64,000 nucleotides of DNA from Corynebacterium urogenitale (GTDB taxonomy: Bacteria > Actinomycetota > Actinomycetes > Mycobacteriales > Mycobacteriaceae). The translations under genes and the position numbers were made by a program. The stretch lies in assembly GCF_009026825.1 (NCBI RefSeq), contig NZ_CP045032.1, forward strand, positions 620,001 to 684,000, written 5' to 3'. The notes below the pieces were generated by a model. It saw only the letters and a list, made by a program, of their open reading frames with translations. It did not search any database and was not told the origin of the DNA. The first letter of the stretch is position 1, and the number at the start of each line of letters is the position of its first letter. Positions 48,356 through 57,893 of the stretch are shown one piece after another.

Positions 48356-48823
48356 ATGTCATTTGTCATGAATGAGCAGACCGGCACGCGCTGGCACACC
48401 TGCCACCGCGAGCTCCGCTGGTCGGACTTTGACCAATACCAGCATGTCAATAATGCGAAGTACCTCGAATTTGCGCAGGATGCCCGCATGGTTTTTCTGC
48501 GGGATGTGCTCACGGAGCTCGATATTGCCGTGCCACCCCTCTTCGTTCGTCACACCACTATCGACTACCCTCGCCCGCTGTCGCCTGGGGAGAATGAGGT
48601 GGCCGTAGGGACATTCGTCACCCACGTGGGTAAGAAGTCTTGCACGATGCGCCAGCAGATTAAGGATTCGCAGGGTCGGGTGGCCTGCACCGTCGATACC
48701 GTCATGGTGGGTGTGGACATCATGAGTGGCAAGCCACGCCCGTGGTCGGAGGACGATATCAAGAACATCAAGATGTTCTACATCCCCGTTGATGAGGACG
48801 AAGCCGAGGGCAGTGCCGACTAG
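48356..48823 (+). CDS. 4-hydroxybenzoyl-CoA-type hotdog thioesterase
   Basis: A 155-residue single-hotdog acyl-CoA thioesterase. The active-site region is LRWSDFDQYQHVNNAKYLEF, with the catalytic Asp and the HVNN motif of the 4HBT family. It lies between ettA and a conserved hypothetical gene, as Rv2475c does. An ATG at 48368 is an alternative start. The substrate is unknown, though actinobacterial relatives act on fatty acyl-CoAs. Confidence 0.87.
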   Translation: MSFVMNEQTGTRWHTCHRELRWSDFDQYQHVNNAKYLEFAQDARMVFLRDVLTELDIAVPPLFVRHTTIDYPRPLSPGENEVAVGTFVTHVGKKSCTMRQQIKDSQGRVACTVDTVMVGVDIMSGKPRPWSEDDIKNIKMFYIPVDEDEAEGSAD

Positions 48824-48850
48824 GCAATTGAACTGCCTACACTGGAGCTA

Positions 48851-49561
48851 ATGAACGCTCGACTTCGTCTCCCCGTGATCTCCGATTCCACCTCCGCCCG
48901 ACGTGCCGTGTCCGCGATGCGCCGGGCAGCGGCGGTTCTCGACCGTGCCATGGCTATGGATCACAACGCCATGGTGCGGGTACGAACGGCTGCAGAGGGA
49001 GCCGTCGACTTGTTTTATTCGACGCCACTAGGGTGCATCGTCAGCCAACGCGTACCTGGGGAGTTAGTAGGCGAAGACAGCGAGGGCGCGGTGGTCTTGG
49101 GCCACAGTGCAGCGCCAGCGCTCGCAAATTACGAACCCGGCATGCAGGAGCTGGACCTCGGAATGCCGGTGGTGCTGCAGTGGACGGGTACTCTGCCACC
49201 TCAGCAGGGGTTTGAAGTGGTGGATGTCGTCCCCGCCGCTGATATCCGGGAGGTTCACCGGAAGATGGCAGAGGAGAACAGGGACGCCCAAGCGCCAGGC
49301 GGAGTGGCGCGTTCGCTGATGGACCAAAGGCTGCTGAGTGTGGCGTCGGACAACGGAGAACAGTCCGTGGAAGTCACCGGACGAATGCTCGCGGCGATGG
49401 GCGGGCTCGGCGTGGCCGCGAAGCCGGGGAGTGCGGCGCTGAAGAACTACGACTACGTGCGTGTGAGCGCCGCGCCTTCGTGGATTCGGATTGATGCGCT
49501 CTACGGAACCCTCTTTGCGCCCCGTCCCGGCGGCTTGGCGCGAGTTCCGATGCCGAACTAG
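48851..49561 (+). CDS. Conserved actinobacterial protein of unknown function
   Basis: A 236-residue cytoplasmic protein, probably alpha/beta, with ARRAVSAMRRAAAVLDRAMA near the start and LRLPVISDST at the N-terminus. There is no signal peptide or membrane segment. It follows the thioesterase gene after 27 bases and is probably co-transcribed. By position it resembles Rv2474c. A GACGCCACTAG element (49021) occurs within it but in a different frame from the DDATSP repeats. Confidence 0.7.
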   Translation: MNARLRLPVISDSTSARRAVSAMRRAAAVLDRAMAMDHNAMVRVRTAAEGAVDLFYSTPLGCIVSQRVPGELVGEDSEGAVVLGHSAAPALANYEPGMQELDLGMPVVLQWTGTLPPQQGFEVVDVVPAADIREVHRKMAEENRDAQAPGGVARSLMDQRLLSVASDNGEQSVEVTGRMLAAMGGLGVAAKPGSAALKNYDYVRVSAAPSWIRIDALYGTLFAPRPGGLARVPMPN

Positions 49562-49597
49562 AGATGCCGCTTGAGCGGTGCTGAACTAGTGGTGCCG

Positions 49598-50374
49598 CTA
49601 TGCAGTAAACAAGTCGTAGCTGAGCTTGCTCACCATGATGATGACCACGACGAGCAGCATGATGCGCACGAAGCCTGCGCCCTTTGCCAGCACCATGCGC
49701 GCGCCGATTTGAGCCCCGATGATGTTCGCGATGGCTAGTCCGAATCCCAGTGCCCACCACACATGCCCCAGCGCGGCGAAAACAACGAGGCCACCAAGAT
49801 TCGTGGAGGTGTTGATCACCTTGGTCATCGCCGAAGATTGGATAAAACTGCGGGAGAGCAGTGCGGTGAGCACGATGATGAGGAATGTGCCGGTTCCGGG
49901 GCCGAAGAAGCCGTCGTAGAAGCCGATGGTCGCGATGGCGACGAAAGCCAGAGCCCATGTGAGCTTCGTTACGGGTGACGCGGTGGCGGCATCGCGGCCG
50001 AAGCTGGGGCGGAGGGTGACGTAGATTGCCACGCATAGCAGTAGCACGATGACGAGTGGCCGCATGATATCGGAGCTAACCATTGTTGCCAGCAGAGCAC
50101 CGACAGCGCTGCAGACTGCGGCAACGGGAGCCGCCACCATGAGTAGTTTCTTATCCACCCGGACTCGGCGCAGCATGCTGATAGCGGCGGAAGTGGTTCC
50201 ACTGATGGAGGTGAGCTTGTTCGTGCCGAGCGCGGTGGCCTCCGGTAGGCCTGGGGCACCGATGAGCAGCAGGGGAATCATGATCAAGCCACCGCCGCCC
50301 ACGATCGCATCGATGAACCCGGCGAGCATGCTGCCGCCAAGCAGAAGAGCGATGATGTGGGGAGCCAGTTCCAT
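49598..50374 (-). CDS. TauE/SafE-family sulfite or organosulfur exporter
   Basis: A 258-residue membrane protein with about eight helices. Two repeated motifs of the family are GFIDAIVGGGGLIMIPLLLI and the second-half FYDGFFGPGTGTFLIIVLT. ATG at 50374 gives a start just before the first helix; the frame runs 12 codons further without support. The substrate may be sulfite, sulfoacetate or related anions, but the sequence does not tell. Confidence 0.87.
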   Translation of the reverse strand: MELAPHIIALLLGGSMLAGFIDAIVGGGGLIMIPLLLIGAPGLPEATALGTNKLTSISGTTSAAISMLRRVRVDKKLLMVAAPVAAVCSAVGALLATMVSSDIMRPLVIVLLLCVAIYVTLRPSFGRDAATASPVTKLTWALAFVAIATIGFYDGFFGPGTGTFLIIVLTALLSRSFIQSSAMTKVINTSTNLGGLVVFAALGHVWWALGFGLAIANIIGAQIGARMVLAKGAGFVRIMLLVVVIIMVSKLSYDLFTA

Positions 50375-50565
50375 AGCGGGGAGATTACACCCCGGGTCCA
50401 AGGCGAGCACGAGGGGAGTGGTTAGTAGCTGCCACCGGAAACCAGTGAGCTGAGGGTACCCAATGAAGGTGACGGTCTCTGGCGGAAGCTAAGCAACCAC
50501 CTAGGGGGGGCTGATCGACGCTTCGCGGGGCCTCTGGGGCCTCTAGCTAACGGAGCTCGTGATCC

Positions 50566-50970
50566 CTAGCGGAGCTGTTGGCCACCGTGGGTGGGCGTGT
50601 TGAGCAGCATGTGGGCGACGCGTTCCATGTGGTCCCACATGGCGGCACGGTGCTCGTCGGGCAGCTGCTCGCGCGGGATGGTGGCCAGGGCGTTGCCCAT
50701 GAGTTCCAGCCAGCGATCGCGGGCGGCTTCGTCCACGCGAAAGCGGGCGTGGCGCATGCGCAGGCGGGGGTGTCCGCGCTTTTCATTGAACTCCTGTGGG
50801 CCGCCCCAGTATTGGGCGAGGAACCAGCGGAGGCGGTCTTCGGCTCCCTCCATGTCATCGGCGGGGTACATGGGCCCCAGAATGTCGTCTGTGCGCACCT
50901 GTTTGTAGAACTCATGAACGATGGTGCGGAAGGTCGCGTCGCCGCCCACTGATTCGTAGAAGTTGCTCAC
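50566..50970 (-). CDS. glbO: Truncated haemoglobin (group II, GlbO-like)
   Basis: A 134-residue globin from GTG 50970 (GGAGGAGAAC upstream). Features are SNFYESVGGDATFRTIVHEF at the N-terminus, QYWGGPQEFNEKRGHPRLRM, in which the His is the likely proximal haem ligand region, and the distal-side Tyr in VHEFYKQV. Group II truncated haemoglobins handle oxygen or nitric oxide. It is followed by pepN in the same order as Rv2470-Rv2467. Confidence 0.9.
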   Translation of the reverse strand: MSNFYESVGGDATFRTIVHEFYKQVRTDDILGPMYPADDMEGAEDRLRWFLAQYWGGPQEFNEKRGHPRLRMRHARFRVDEAARDRWLELMGNALATIPREQLPDEHRAAMWDHMERVAHMLLNTPTHGGQQLR

Positions 50971-51082
50971 GGGACTGTTCTCCTCCTGGGGTGGAAGGCC
51001 GGTTTCTGTGCTGTTCTTTGCATCTCCAGTGTAACGGAGCCTGGTCAATGGTCAGGGGTGAGCTAGAGGGGCTGGGCGGTAC

Positions 51083-53809
51083 TTAGCCACGGTCGAATGC
51101 CTGTGCAGCCTTGGCGCGGGCCACACGGTCGCGTCCTTCCTTCAGGGTGCGGCGCAGGCCGGCTGGGGTGTCAGCGGCTTCGACCAGTTCAGCAACAGCG
51201 GCGTCCGTGCTTTCGGTGTGATCCCAGTCAGGGTAGATGCCCTCGAGGGTGCGCAGTGCCATTTCAGGGGAGAGGGACTCCCACAGGGCTGGGGCGACCT
51301 CGACGTACTTGGCGCCGTATGGCTCCAGTAGATCGCCGTGGCCCACGTGGGTAAAGCCAGCCATTGCGTGGCGCAAGTACAGGTTGGACAGCTCGGGACC
51401 CTTCACTGTGAGGTCGTTCCACACGCGCTGCTTCGTCTCTTCGGTCGGCACGGCGGCGCGCGCCTGGACGGCCAGCATCGCACCGGTGGAGGAAGTGTCC
51501 TGCTGCAGCTCGGCGGCGATGCGAGCCTCCACTGCGTCCGAAGATTCGCCGGTTGCGCGGGCAGCGCCGGACAGGGCGATGATCAGCGCCCAGCGCAGGT
51601 CGTGGTCTACGGTCAGACCCGGTGCGATCTCCGCTGCGGACTTTCCTTCGGCAGCGGTGCCGGCAGCAGCGGTGGCATCCTCGCCCAGCAGCACGCGCAA
51701 GACCTGCGCGGATTCTGCGGAGTGCTTCGCGCCGGCGTAGGCGCGGGCGAAAGCAAGCTGCGCCTGGCCAGTGGTGGAACCCAGGCCCTCGAGCAGTGCG
51801 GTACGCAGCTGCTCCCATCCTTCGGTGTCAGCCCACTCGTCGTCGGCATAGCGGCTCACCGCAGCCTTAGCCTGCAGGAGAAGCTGCTCCAGCACTGCCA
51901 ACTCAGTTTCCGCAGCCGCGCCACGGGCGACGAGCGCCACGAAGTCGCGGGCGCGCATCTGGGCGTTGCGGGTCATCTGCCAGGCGGCGGACCAGATGAG
52001 GGAGCGTGGCATTGGATCGGTGATCTTGTCGATCTTCTCAGTCGCCGTTGCCAGGGACTTCTCATCCAGACCGATGAAGGCGTAGGCCAGGTCATCGTCG
52101 TTAACGAGCACAAGGTCGCCCGCCTGGATGCCGACGAACTCAGTGACCTCGGTGCGATCGCCCTCGATGTCCAACTCCGCACGGGCGGTGCGCTCGACGG
52201 CGCCTGTTGACTCGTTAATGGAGTACACGCCCACGGCAATGCGGTGGGTGCGGGTTTCATCTTCACCGGGCTGTGCGCCGGACTGGGTGACGGTGAAGGC
52301 AGAGTAGGTGCCGTCCTCGGCAATCTCAAACTCCGGTGCGAGGGTATTGATGCCGGTGGTCTTCAACCACTGGTCGGCCCAACTGGAGAGGTCACGGCCA
52401 CTGGTGCGCTCCAGGGCGCCCAGAAGATCGTCGAAGGTCGCGTTACTCCAGGCGTGGGTGGCGAAGTGGGCGCGGATTCCCGCAAAGAACTCCTCGAGGC
52501 CCACGTAGGCTGCGAGCTGCTTGAGCACGCTGGCGCCCTTGGCATAGGTGATGCCATCGAAGTTAGCGTCCACGGTGACGATATCGGAGGCATCGCTGAA
52601 CACGGGGTGGGTGGAGGAGAGCTGGTCCTGGCTGTATGCCCAGGCCTTCTCCTTATTGGCGAAGGTGACCCATGCGGTGTCGTACTTCGTCGCACCAGCC
52701 TGGCTCATCGCCGCAGACCAGGTGGCAAAGGACTCGTTGAGCCACAGGTCATCCCACCACTTCATGGTGACCAGATCGCCGAACCACATGTGGGCCAGCT
52801 CGTGGAGGATAGTGTCTGCGCGACGTTCGTACTGGTAGTGGGACGCCGCCGAGCGGAAGATGTACTCGTCGCGAATGGTCACGCAGCCTGCGTTCTCCAT
52901 CGCACCCATGTTGTATTCAGGGCAGAAGATCTGGTCGTACTTGTAAAACGGGTAGCCAACGCCGAAGTGCTCCGCGTAGTAGTTGAAACCCTGCTTCGTG
53001 ACCTCAAACAGCTCATCGGAGTCCATGAACTCAGCAAGTGACTGCCGGCAGTACAGCGCCAGTGGCACGCTCATCTTGCCGGAGGTGATAATCGCACCAC
53101 GCTCCTGAGCGGCGGCAATAGCCTCCGGAGAAGTCTCCGGATGCTGCGTGATGGTGCCGGTCCATTCGTCGCGCACCTCGAACCACGGGCCCACGCAAAA
53201 CGCGATGAGGTAAGTGGATAGCTGGTAGTCCACGGAGCTCGTGTGAGTTTTCGTGCCCGGCTCAGCGCCAGGTGCTTCGGCCACGGTGTTGTTGGTGACG
53301 ACCTTCCAATTCTCTGGGGTAGTCACTGACACGTCGTAGGTCGCCTTAATATCTGGCTGATCAAAGCACGCGAAGACACGCTTGGCATCCGCAGTCTCGA
53401 ACTGGGTGTACATGTACACCTCGCCATCGGCAGGATCCTCGAAGCGGTGCAGCCCCTCTCCGGTGGTGGAGTAGGCGGCATCAGCAGTGATGACGAGTTC
53501 ATGCTCGCCAGCGCTGAGATCCTTCAGCAAAATGCCCTGGGTGGCGTCATACGTGGCGTCGTCGTTCATCGGAACGGCGGATGCCGTGATCTCCGCACCA
53601 TCGAGGACGACGCTGCGCACCTCCGGCGCCCGCAAATCCACGAAGGTCGAACCCTCCTGGGAACTAAAGCTGATGGTGGTTGTGGAACCGAAAGTCTTGT
53701 GAGACATGTCGGCGCCCGCGGACAGATCCAAGGAAATGTCGTAATGGACGTCGCTGATCAGCGCGAAGCGTTCTGCTGCCTCAATACGTGTCAAGTTCGT
53801 GGAAGTCAT
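51083..53809 (-). CDS. pepN: Aminopeptidase N
   Basis: M1-family zinc aminopeptidase, 908 residues from ATG 53809. The substrate-anchoring exopeptidase motif is MGAMENAG and the zinc site HELAHMWFGDLVT with the third ligand in LWLNESFATW. The C-terminal ERAP1-like helical domain is complete. The frame extends 21 codons further without a ribosome site. Co-located with glbO and a DsbA-family gene as in mycobacteria. Confidence 0.96.
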   Translation of the reverse strand: MTSTNLTRIEAAERFALISDVHYDISLDLSAGADMSHKTFGSTTTISFSSQEGSTFVDLRAPEVRSVVLDGAEITASAVPMNDDATYDATQGILLKDLSAGEHELVITADAAYSTTGEGLHRFEDPADGEVYMYTQFETADAKRVFACFDQPDIKATYDVSVTTPENWKVVTNNTVAEAPGAEPGTKTHTSSVDYQLSTYLIAFCVGPWFEVRDEWTGTITQHPETSPEAIAAAQERGAIITSGKMSVPLALYCRQSLAEFMDSDELFEVTKQGFNYYAEHFGVGYPFYKYDQIFCPEYNMGAMENAGCVTIRDEYIFRSAASHYQYERRADTILHELAHMWFGDLVTMKWWDDLWLNESFATWSAAMSQAGATKYDTAWVTFANKEKAWAYSQDQLSSTHPVFSDASDIVTVDANFDGITYAKGASVLKQLAAYVGLEEFFAGIRAHFATHAWSNATFDDLLGALERTSGRDLSSWADQWLKTTGINTLAPEFEIAEDGTYSAFTVTQSGAQPGEDETRTHRIAVGVYSINESTGAVERTARAELDIEGDRTEVTEFVGIQAGDLVLVNDDDLAYAFIGLDEKSLATATEKIDKITDPMPRSLIWSAAWQMTRNAQMRARDFVALVARGAAAETELAVLEQLLLQAKAAVSRYADDEWADTEGWEQLRTALLEGLGSTTGQAQLAFARAYAGAKHSAESAQVLRVLLGEDATAAAGTAAEGKSAAEIAPGLTVDHDLRWALIIALSGAARATGESSDAVEARIAAELQQDTSSTGAMLAVQARAAVPTEETKQRVWNDLTVKGPELSNLYLRHAMAGFTHVGHGDLLEPYGAKYVEVAPALWESLSPEMALRTLEGIYPDWDHTESTDAAVAELVEAADTPAGLRRTLKEGRDRVARAKAAQAFDRG

Positions 53810-53907
53810 GAAACCCACCCTAGCCAACGGCCGAGACAGCGACGGAGCTAAGTCGCGGTTATCGCTCGCCACGGCGAGTGCTTCCCTGGATGTCTACAGT
53901 GGGATCT

Positions 53908-54558
53908 ATGTCTACCAACAACTCTGTCACAATGTTTTTCGATGTCACCTGCCCCTTCGCCTGGGTGACCAGCCGCTGGCTCCTGGAAGTGGAGAAAGTA
54001 CGCGATATCGCCATCGAATGGGCGCCGATGAGCCTGGCAATCCTCAATGACGGCCGGGAGGGCCTAGACCCCGCCTACGCGCGTCAATCCGCTAATGCCA
54101 AGGCCCCAGCGCTTGTCGCAGCAGCCATTTACACTGAGCACCCAGATAAGGTCGGGGACTACTACACGGCCATGGGCGAGAAGATCCACAACAGTGGCGC
54201 CGACCTCGATAAGCAAGATCCTGCCTGCTACGACGCCCTCATTCAGGAGGCCCTGGAGGAAATCGGCCTGCCAGCAGAACTCTTCGATGTGGCTCACAAG
54301 AGCGCAGATGATGAGGGCAACTACGAACAACAGTTGCGCGATAGCCACGCCAACGCCCTCGAGCTGGTTGGCGACGACGTGGGAACCCCAGTGGTCAAGC
54401 TCGGGGACCGCGCTTTCTTTGGCCCAGTGCTCACACGCATCCCTCAGGGAGAAACCGCCGGCGAGCTATTCGATGCCTCCGTGACCCTAGGTGGTTACCC
54501 ACACTTCTTCGAACTGAAGCGTTCGCGCACTGAAGGCCCGCAGGCCGAGTTCGCCTAA
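53908..54558 (+). CDS. DsbA-family oxidoreductase, Rv2466c-like
   Basis: Cytoplasmic thioredoxin-fold protein of 216 residues with FFDVTCPFAWVTSRWLLEVE at the N-terminus, GTPVVKLGDRAFFGPVL (cis-Pro loop) near the C-terminus and an inserted helical domain. The family includes M. tuberculosis Rv2466c, a mycothiol-linked reductase that activates nitro-drugs. The active site here is Cys-Pro-Phe-Ala, so there is a single catalytic cysteine and no resolving partner. rpiB follows 33 bases later. Confidence 0.82.
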   Translation: MSTNNSVTMFFDVTCPFAWVTSRWLLEVEKVRDIAIEWAPMSLAILNDGREGLDPAYARQSANAKAPALVAAAIYTEHPDKVGDYYTAMGEKIHNSGADLDKQDPACYDALIQEALEEIGLPAELFDVAHKSADDEGNYEQQLRDSHANALELVGDDVGTPVVKLGDRAFFGPVLTRIPQGETAGELFDASVTLGGYPHFFELKRSRTEGPQAEFA

Positions 54559-54591
54559 AAACTGCCCAAAAATTCGCTAGAATCTGCAGCT

Positions 54592-55068
54592 ATGCGTATT
54601 TACCTAGGTGCTGACCATGCTGGTTTCGAGATGAAGAATGTGATCAAGGATCACCTCATTGCCAAGGGCCTGGAGGTTGTCGATTGCGGTGCTCATGAAT
54701 ACGACGCCGACGACGACTACCCGGCATTCTGCATTGAGGCGGCCCGCCGCGTCGTTGAGGACGAAGGCTCGCTGGGCATCGTCCTCGGCGGATCCGGTAA
54801 CGGCGAGCAGATCGCTGCCAACAAGGTCAAGGGAGCGCGTTGTGCCCTGGCGTGGTCCGTAGAGACTGCAAAACTGGCGCGCGAGCACAACAACGCCCAG
54901 CTCATTGGGTTGGGTGGCCGCATGCACTCCGAGGAAGAAGCGTTGGCCATCGTGGATGCGTTCATCTCTCAACCGTGGAGCGAGGCTGAGCGCCACCAGC
55001 GCCGCATCGATATTCTCGCTGAGTACGAGCGCACGGGGGAAGCCCCTGCGCTGCCAGAAGCGAAGTAA
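54592..55068 (+). CDS. rpiB: Ribose-5-phosphate isomerase B
   Basis: Interconverts ribose-5-phosphate and ribulose-5-phosphate. The 158 residues show YLGADHAGFEMKNVI, DYPAFC, the active-site GGSGNGEQIAANKVKGARCA and AREHNNAQLIGLGGRM. It corresponds to Rv2465c and is probably co-transcribed with the upstream DsbA-family gene. A terminator follows. Confidence 0.96.
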   Translation: MRIYLGADHAGFEMKNVIKDHLIAKGLEVVDCGAHEYDADDDYPAFCIEAARRVVEDEGSLGIVLGGSGNGEQIAANKVKGARCALAWSVETAKLAREHNNAQLIGLGGRMHSEEEALAIVDAFISQPWSEAERHQRRIDILAEYERTGEAPALPEAK

Positions 55069-55083
55069 ATTATTCAGCACACT

Positions 55084-55117
55084 GAGCCCCGCGCCCATTG
55101 GAATGGGCCGGGGCTCG
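55084..55117 (+). terminator. Terminator of rpiB
   Basis: GAGCCCCG-GCCCATT pairs with AATGGGC-CGGGGCTC around GG, followed by GTCTC. It may also serve the convergent HTH gene. Confidence 0.7.
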
Positions 55118-55199
55118 TCTCATGGGTAGATCCTCAATGGAGGTGGGGAGAGCCCCAATGGGGAATCCAACGGGGGAATCTCGGTAGGGGGAGAATTCT

Positions 55200-55427
55200 T
55201 TAGTCACCCTTCGAGCGTGAGCTCTTCGCGAGTCGCTTTTCCTGCCATTCCTTGATCTCGTCGGAGTTCCACAGAGTCAGGCCATTGAACTTGGTGACGG
55301 GCTGAGGGGCTCGTCCGCGGCCAGCGTAACTCGTGAAGGTACCGCGGGCAGTACCGGAAAATTCAGCGCACTGCGTGGCGGTCCACAATTCCACGCCAGT
55401 CTCTCGGTCGATAATCACAGGCTTCAT
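55200..55427 (-). CDS. Small helix-turn-helix protein (MerR/excisionase-like)
   Basis: A 75-residue protein from ATG 55427. The segment LWTATQCAEFSGTARGTFTS fits the first helix-turn-helix of MerR or AlpA-type DNA-binding proteins, and TLWNSDEIKEWQEKRL fits the wing and C-terminal helix. The tail is basic. It lies alone between rpiB and the pyruvate oxidoreductase gene with no integrase or phage gene nearby. It could be a conserved regulator or a stranded excisionase. Confidence 0.65.
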   Translation of the reverse strand: MKPVIIDRETGVELWTATQCAEFSGTARGTFTSYAGRGRAPQPVTKFNGLTLWNSDEIKEWQEKRLAKSSRSKGD

Positions 55428-55642
55428 AAATAAGAATTTTAGAGCGGGAACCTTAAGTGCGCCTAACAATAAGTAAAGTGTGTCGATAGATTCGCATTGT
55501 GGGGGCAGAAGATGGATCCCATCCGGCAGTGATTAAGCCGTAGGACGGAGGTCTGCGACGGAAACTGAGGGGGCGTACTGTGGGGGAACAGGCAGAACGC
55601 CACTATCGCCGCTATCGCCACTATCAAAGGAAGTGACTTGGG

Positions 55643-57400
55643 ATGTCCACGACCTACGCGCAGCAACTGGTCTCCACGCTAGAACGTCAAGGGGTGGAGA
55701 GGATCTACGGCGTGGTGGGCGATAGCCTCAACCCCATCGTGGACGCCGTCAAACGCAGCTCAATCGAATGGGTCCATGTGCGCAACGAGGAGGCTGGGGC
55801 ATTCGCGGCTGGAGCGGAGTCGCAAATGACCGGACGCCTTGCGGTGTGCGCTGGAAGTTGCGGTCCCGGAAACCTGCACCTGCTGCAGGGTTTATACGAT
55901 TCTCATCGCAATGGGGCGCGGGTTGTGGCGCTCGCCAGCCACATTCCAAGCGACGCGATTGGTTCCAATTATTTTCAGGAAACGCACCCAGAGGCTTTAT
56001 TCGCTGAGTGTTCTGGATACTGCGAAATGGTGAATTCTCCGGGGCAGGGAGCCCGAGTTTTGCACAGTGCTCTGCAGTCCACGATGTCGGGCAATGGCGT
56101 ATCCGTCTTGGTAATTCCCGGTGATATCGCGTCGGAATCCGCGGTGGAGGCTCCGCAGCTGCAGTCGGTGGTTTCTGATGCGCGCCCGCGGGTTCATCCG
56201 TCTCGCGAGCAGGTGGAGGCGTTGGCGGAGGCAATCAATGATGCGGAGAAGGTCACGATTTTTGGTGGTGCTGGATGCGCCGATGCTCGCGAAGAGGTAC
56301 TGGCGCTGGCTGAAAAGATAAAAGCGCCGTTGGGCCACGCCTACGGGGGCAAGGAATTTCTTCATTACGATAATCCATTCGACGTCGGAATGTCCGGCCT
56401 GCTTGGTTATGGAGCATGTTCGGAAGCATTCGCGGAGGCGGATCTGCTGATTCTGCTGGGTACGGATTTTCCTTACTCTGAATTCCTGCCACGGGAAACG
56501 CTCACCGCCCAGGTTGATGTGAAGGGTGCAAACATTGGGCGTCGCACTGCCGTTTCGTTACCCGTGGAAGGCGATGTCGGTGCGACGATTTCCACGCTCC
56601 TTCCGCTTTTGCAGGAGAAGACCGACCGTTCTTTTCTCGACGCCATGCTGGTCAAGCAGGAAAAGAATCTCTCCCATGTCGTAGAGGCCTACACTTCCAA
56701 ACATCCTCAGAGAACCCCAATTCACCCCGAGTACTTCACAGAGATACTCGATGGCCTCGCCGATGACGATGCGGTTTTCACGGCAGATACGGGGATGTGC
56801 AATGTGTGGCATGCCCGTTACGTCACCCCAACTGGCCGGAGGAAGCTGCTCGCTAGTTTCCGTCACGGCACGATGGCCAACGCACTGCCTCAGGCCATTG
56901 GGGCTCAATTCTCCGATCCGCAGCGTCAGGTGATTTCGATGTGTGGTGATGGTGGTCTTGGGATGCTGCTCGGAGAATTGCTGACGGTGAAATTGCATGA
57001 TCTTCCGCTGAAAATGATGGTGTATAACAACTCGTCGCTGGGCATGGTGAAGCTGGAAATGCTCGTCGAAGGATTGCCTGATTTCGGGACTGACCACGAG
57101 GGAGTGAACTATGCGGCGATAGCCGAGGCTATCGGCATCAAGGCTTTCCGTGTGGAGAAACCAGAAGAGATTGAAGATGTTCTCCGTGCCGCTCTCCGGT
57201 ACCCTGGGCCGGTACTCGTGGATGTGATCACCGATCCTAATGCTCTGAGTATTCCGCCAGAGATTTCCTTGGAGCAGGTTGCGGGTTTCTCGAAGGCGGC
57301 GACGGCTACCGTGCTTGAGGGTGGTGTGGGCAAAATGATCGATTTGGCGCGCGCTAATTTACGCAATCTACCTCGGCTTTCAGGATTCAAAGGTCTGTGA
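55643..57400 (+). CDS. poxB: Pyruvate:quinone oxidoreductase (pyruvate dehydrogenase, quinone)
   Basis: Thiamine- and FAD-dependent peripheral membrane enzyme that oxidises pyruvate to acetate and CO2 and passes electrons to the quinone pool (called pqo in C. glutamicum). The 585 residues show GVVGDSLNPIVDAVK, EEAGAFAAGAESQMTG, the thiamine motif GDGGLGMLLGELLTVKLHDL with NNSSLGMVKLE, and the C-terminal regulatory segment. AAGGAAGTG precedes the ATG. This route supports growth with acetate or under slow-growth conditions. Confidence 0.93.
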   Translation: MSTTYAQQLVSTLERQGVERIYGVVGDSLNPIVDAVKRSSIEWVHVRNEEAGAFAAGAESQMTGRLAVCAGSCGPGNLHLLQGLYDSHRNGARVVALASHIPSDAIGSNYFQETHPEALFAECSGYCEMVNSPGQGARVLHSALQSTMSGNGVSVLVIPGDIASESAVEAPQLQSVVSDARPRVHPSREQVEALAEAINDAEKVTIFGGAGCADAREEVLALAEKIKAPLGHAYGGKEFLHYDNPFDVGMSGLLGYGACSEAFAEADLLILLGTDFPYSEFLPRETLTAQVDVKGANIGRRTAVSLPVEGDVGATISTLLPLLQEKTDRSFLDAMLVKQEKNLSHVVEAYTSKHPQRTPIHPEYFTEILDGLADDDAVFTADTGMCNVWHARYVTPTGRRKLLASFRHGTMANALPQAIGAQFSDPQRQVISMCGDGGLGMLLGELLTVKLHDLPLKMMVYNNSSLGMVKLEMLVEGLPDFGTDHEGVNYAAIAEAIGIKAFRVEKPEEIEDVLRAALRYPGPVLVDVITDPNALSIPPEISLEQVAGFSKAATATVLEGGVGKMIDLARANLRNLPRLSGFKGL

Positions 57401-57515
57401 TTATGGCTATTGATAGTCAATGATGTATTGTTACCTCTCGTGGAAATCACACCGGCTCTCGCCGGGGTTTCACATCGATTACCCCGAGGGGGTAACACCG
57501 ATTAGTGATGGACAC

Positions 57516-57587
57516 GGGAACGTCGTATAGTGGCTAATACCTCAGCCTTCCAAGCTGAAGACGCGGGTTCGATTCCCGTCGTTCCCT
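57516..57587 (+). tRNA. tRNA-Gly (anticodon TCC)
   Basis: GGGAACG pairs with CGTTCCC. The anticodon loop CTTCCAA gives TCC and the T-arm GGGTTCGATTCCC is intact. CCA is not encoded. Confidence 0.93.
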
Positions 57588-57592
57588 CTCGT

Positions 57593-57669
57593 CGGGATGT
57601 GGCGCAGTTTGGTAGCGCATCCGCTTTGGGAGCGGAGGGTCGCAGGTTCAAATCCTGTCATCCCGACCA
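57593..57669 (+). tRNA. tRNA-Pro (anticodon TGG), CCA encoded
   Basis: CGGGATG pairs with CATCCCG. The anticodon loop TTTGGGA gives TGG, and the T-arm is CAGGTTCAAATCCTG. It starts 6 bases after tRNA-Gly, so the two are co-transcribed. Confidence 0.95.
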
Positions 57670-57678
57670 AGACGAGAG

Positions 57679-57721
57679 ATGGCCTCTGTTGGAGAAATTC
57701 AGCAGGGGCCATTTCTTTTTT
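57679..57721 (+). terminator. Terminator of the tRNA-Gly/tRNA-Pro unit
   Basis: ATGGCCTCTG pairs with CAGGGGCCAT around TTGGAGAAATTCAG, followed by TTCTTTTTTC. Confidence 0.85.
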
Positions 57722-57797
57722 CGTTCTTTCGTAACGGCGCCCCGGGGGTAAGTGGGCGTTAAGTGACACAATGGGCGCCTGTTCTGGGCTCAGAATG

Positions 57798-57893
57798 GTG
57801 AAGTGGGTGCCTGATCCGAGGCTTAAGTAGTGAAGTGGGTGTCCGATCCGAGGGTTAAGTGGTGAAGTGGGTTCCTGATCCGAGCGTTCACTA
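57798..57893. repeat. Tandem repeat, 3 x 32 bp
   Basis: Units at 57798, 57830 and 57862 follow GTGAAGTGGGTGCCTGATCC plus 12 bases, with few differences, and a partial fourth unit begins at 57894. There are no spacers, so it is not a CRISPR array. It lies in a non-coding gap of about 900 bp between tRNA-Pro and oppA; the short frames at 57894-58146 and 58010-58207 have no support as genes. Confidence 0.85.

Noticed and set aside
55200..55427. Prophage excisionase with nearby attachment site
   Set aside because: There is no integrase, phage structural gene or flanking direct repeat. A conserved small regulator is equally likely.
57798..57893. Possible CRISPR array (32-bp repeats)
   Set aside because: The units are contiguous with no unique spacers, and no cas gene is present.
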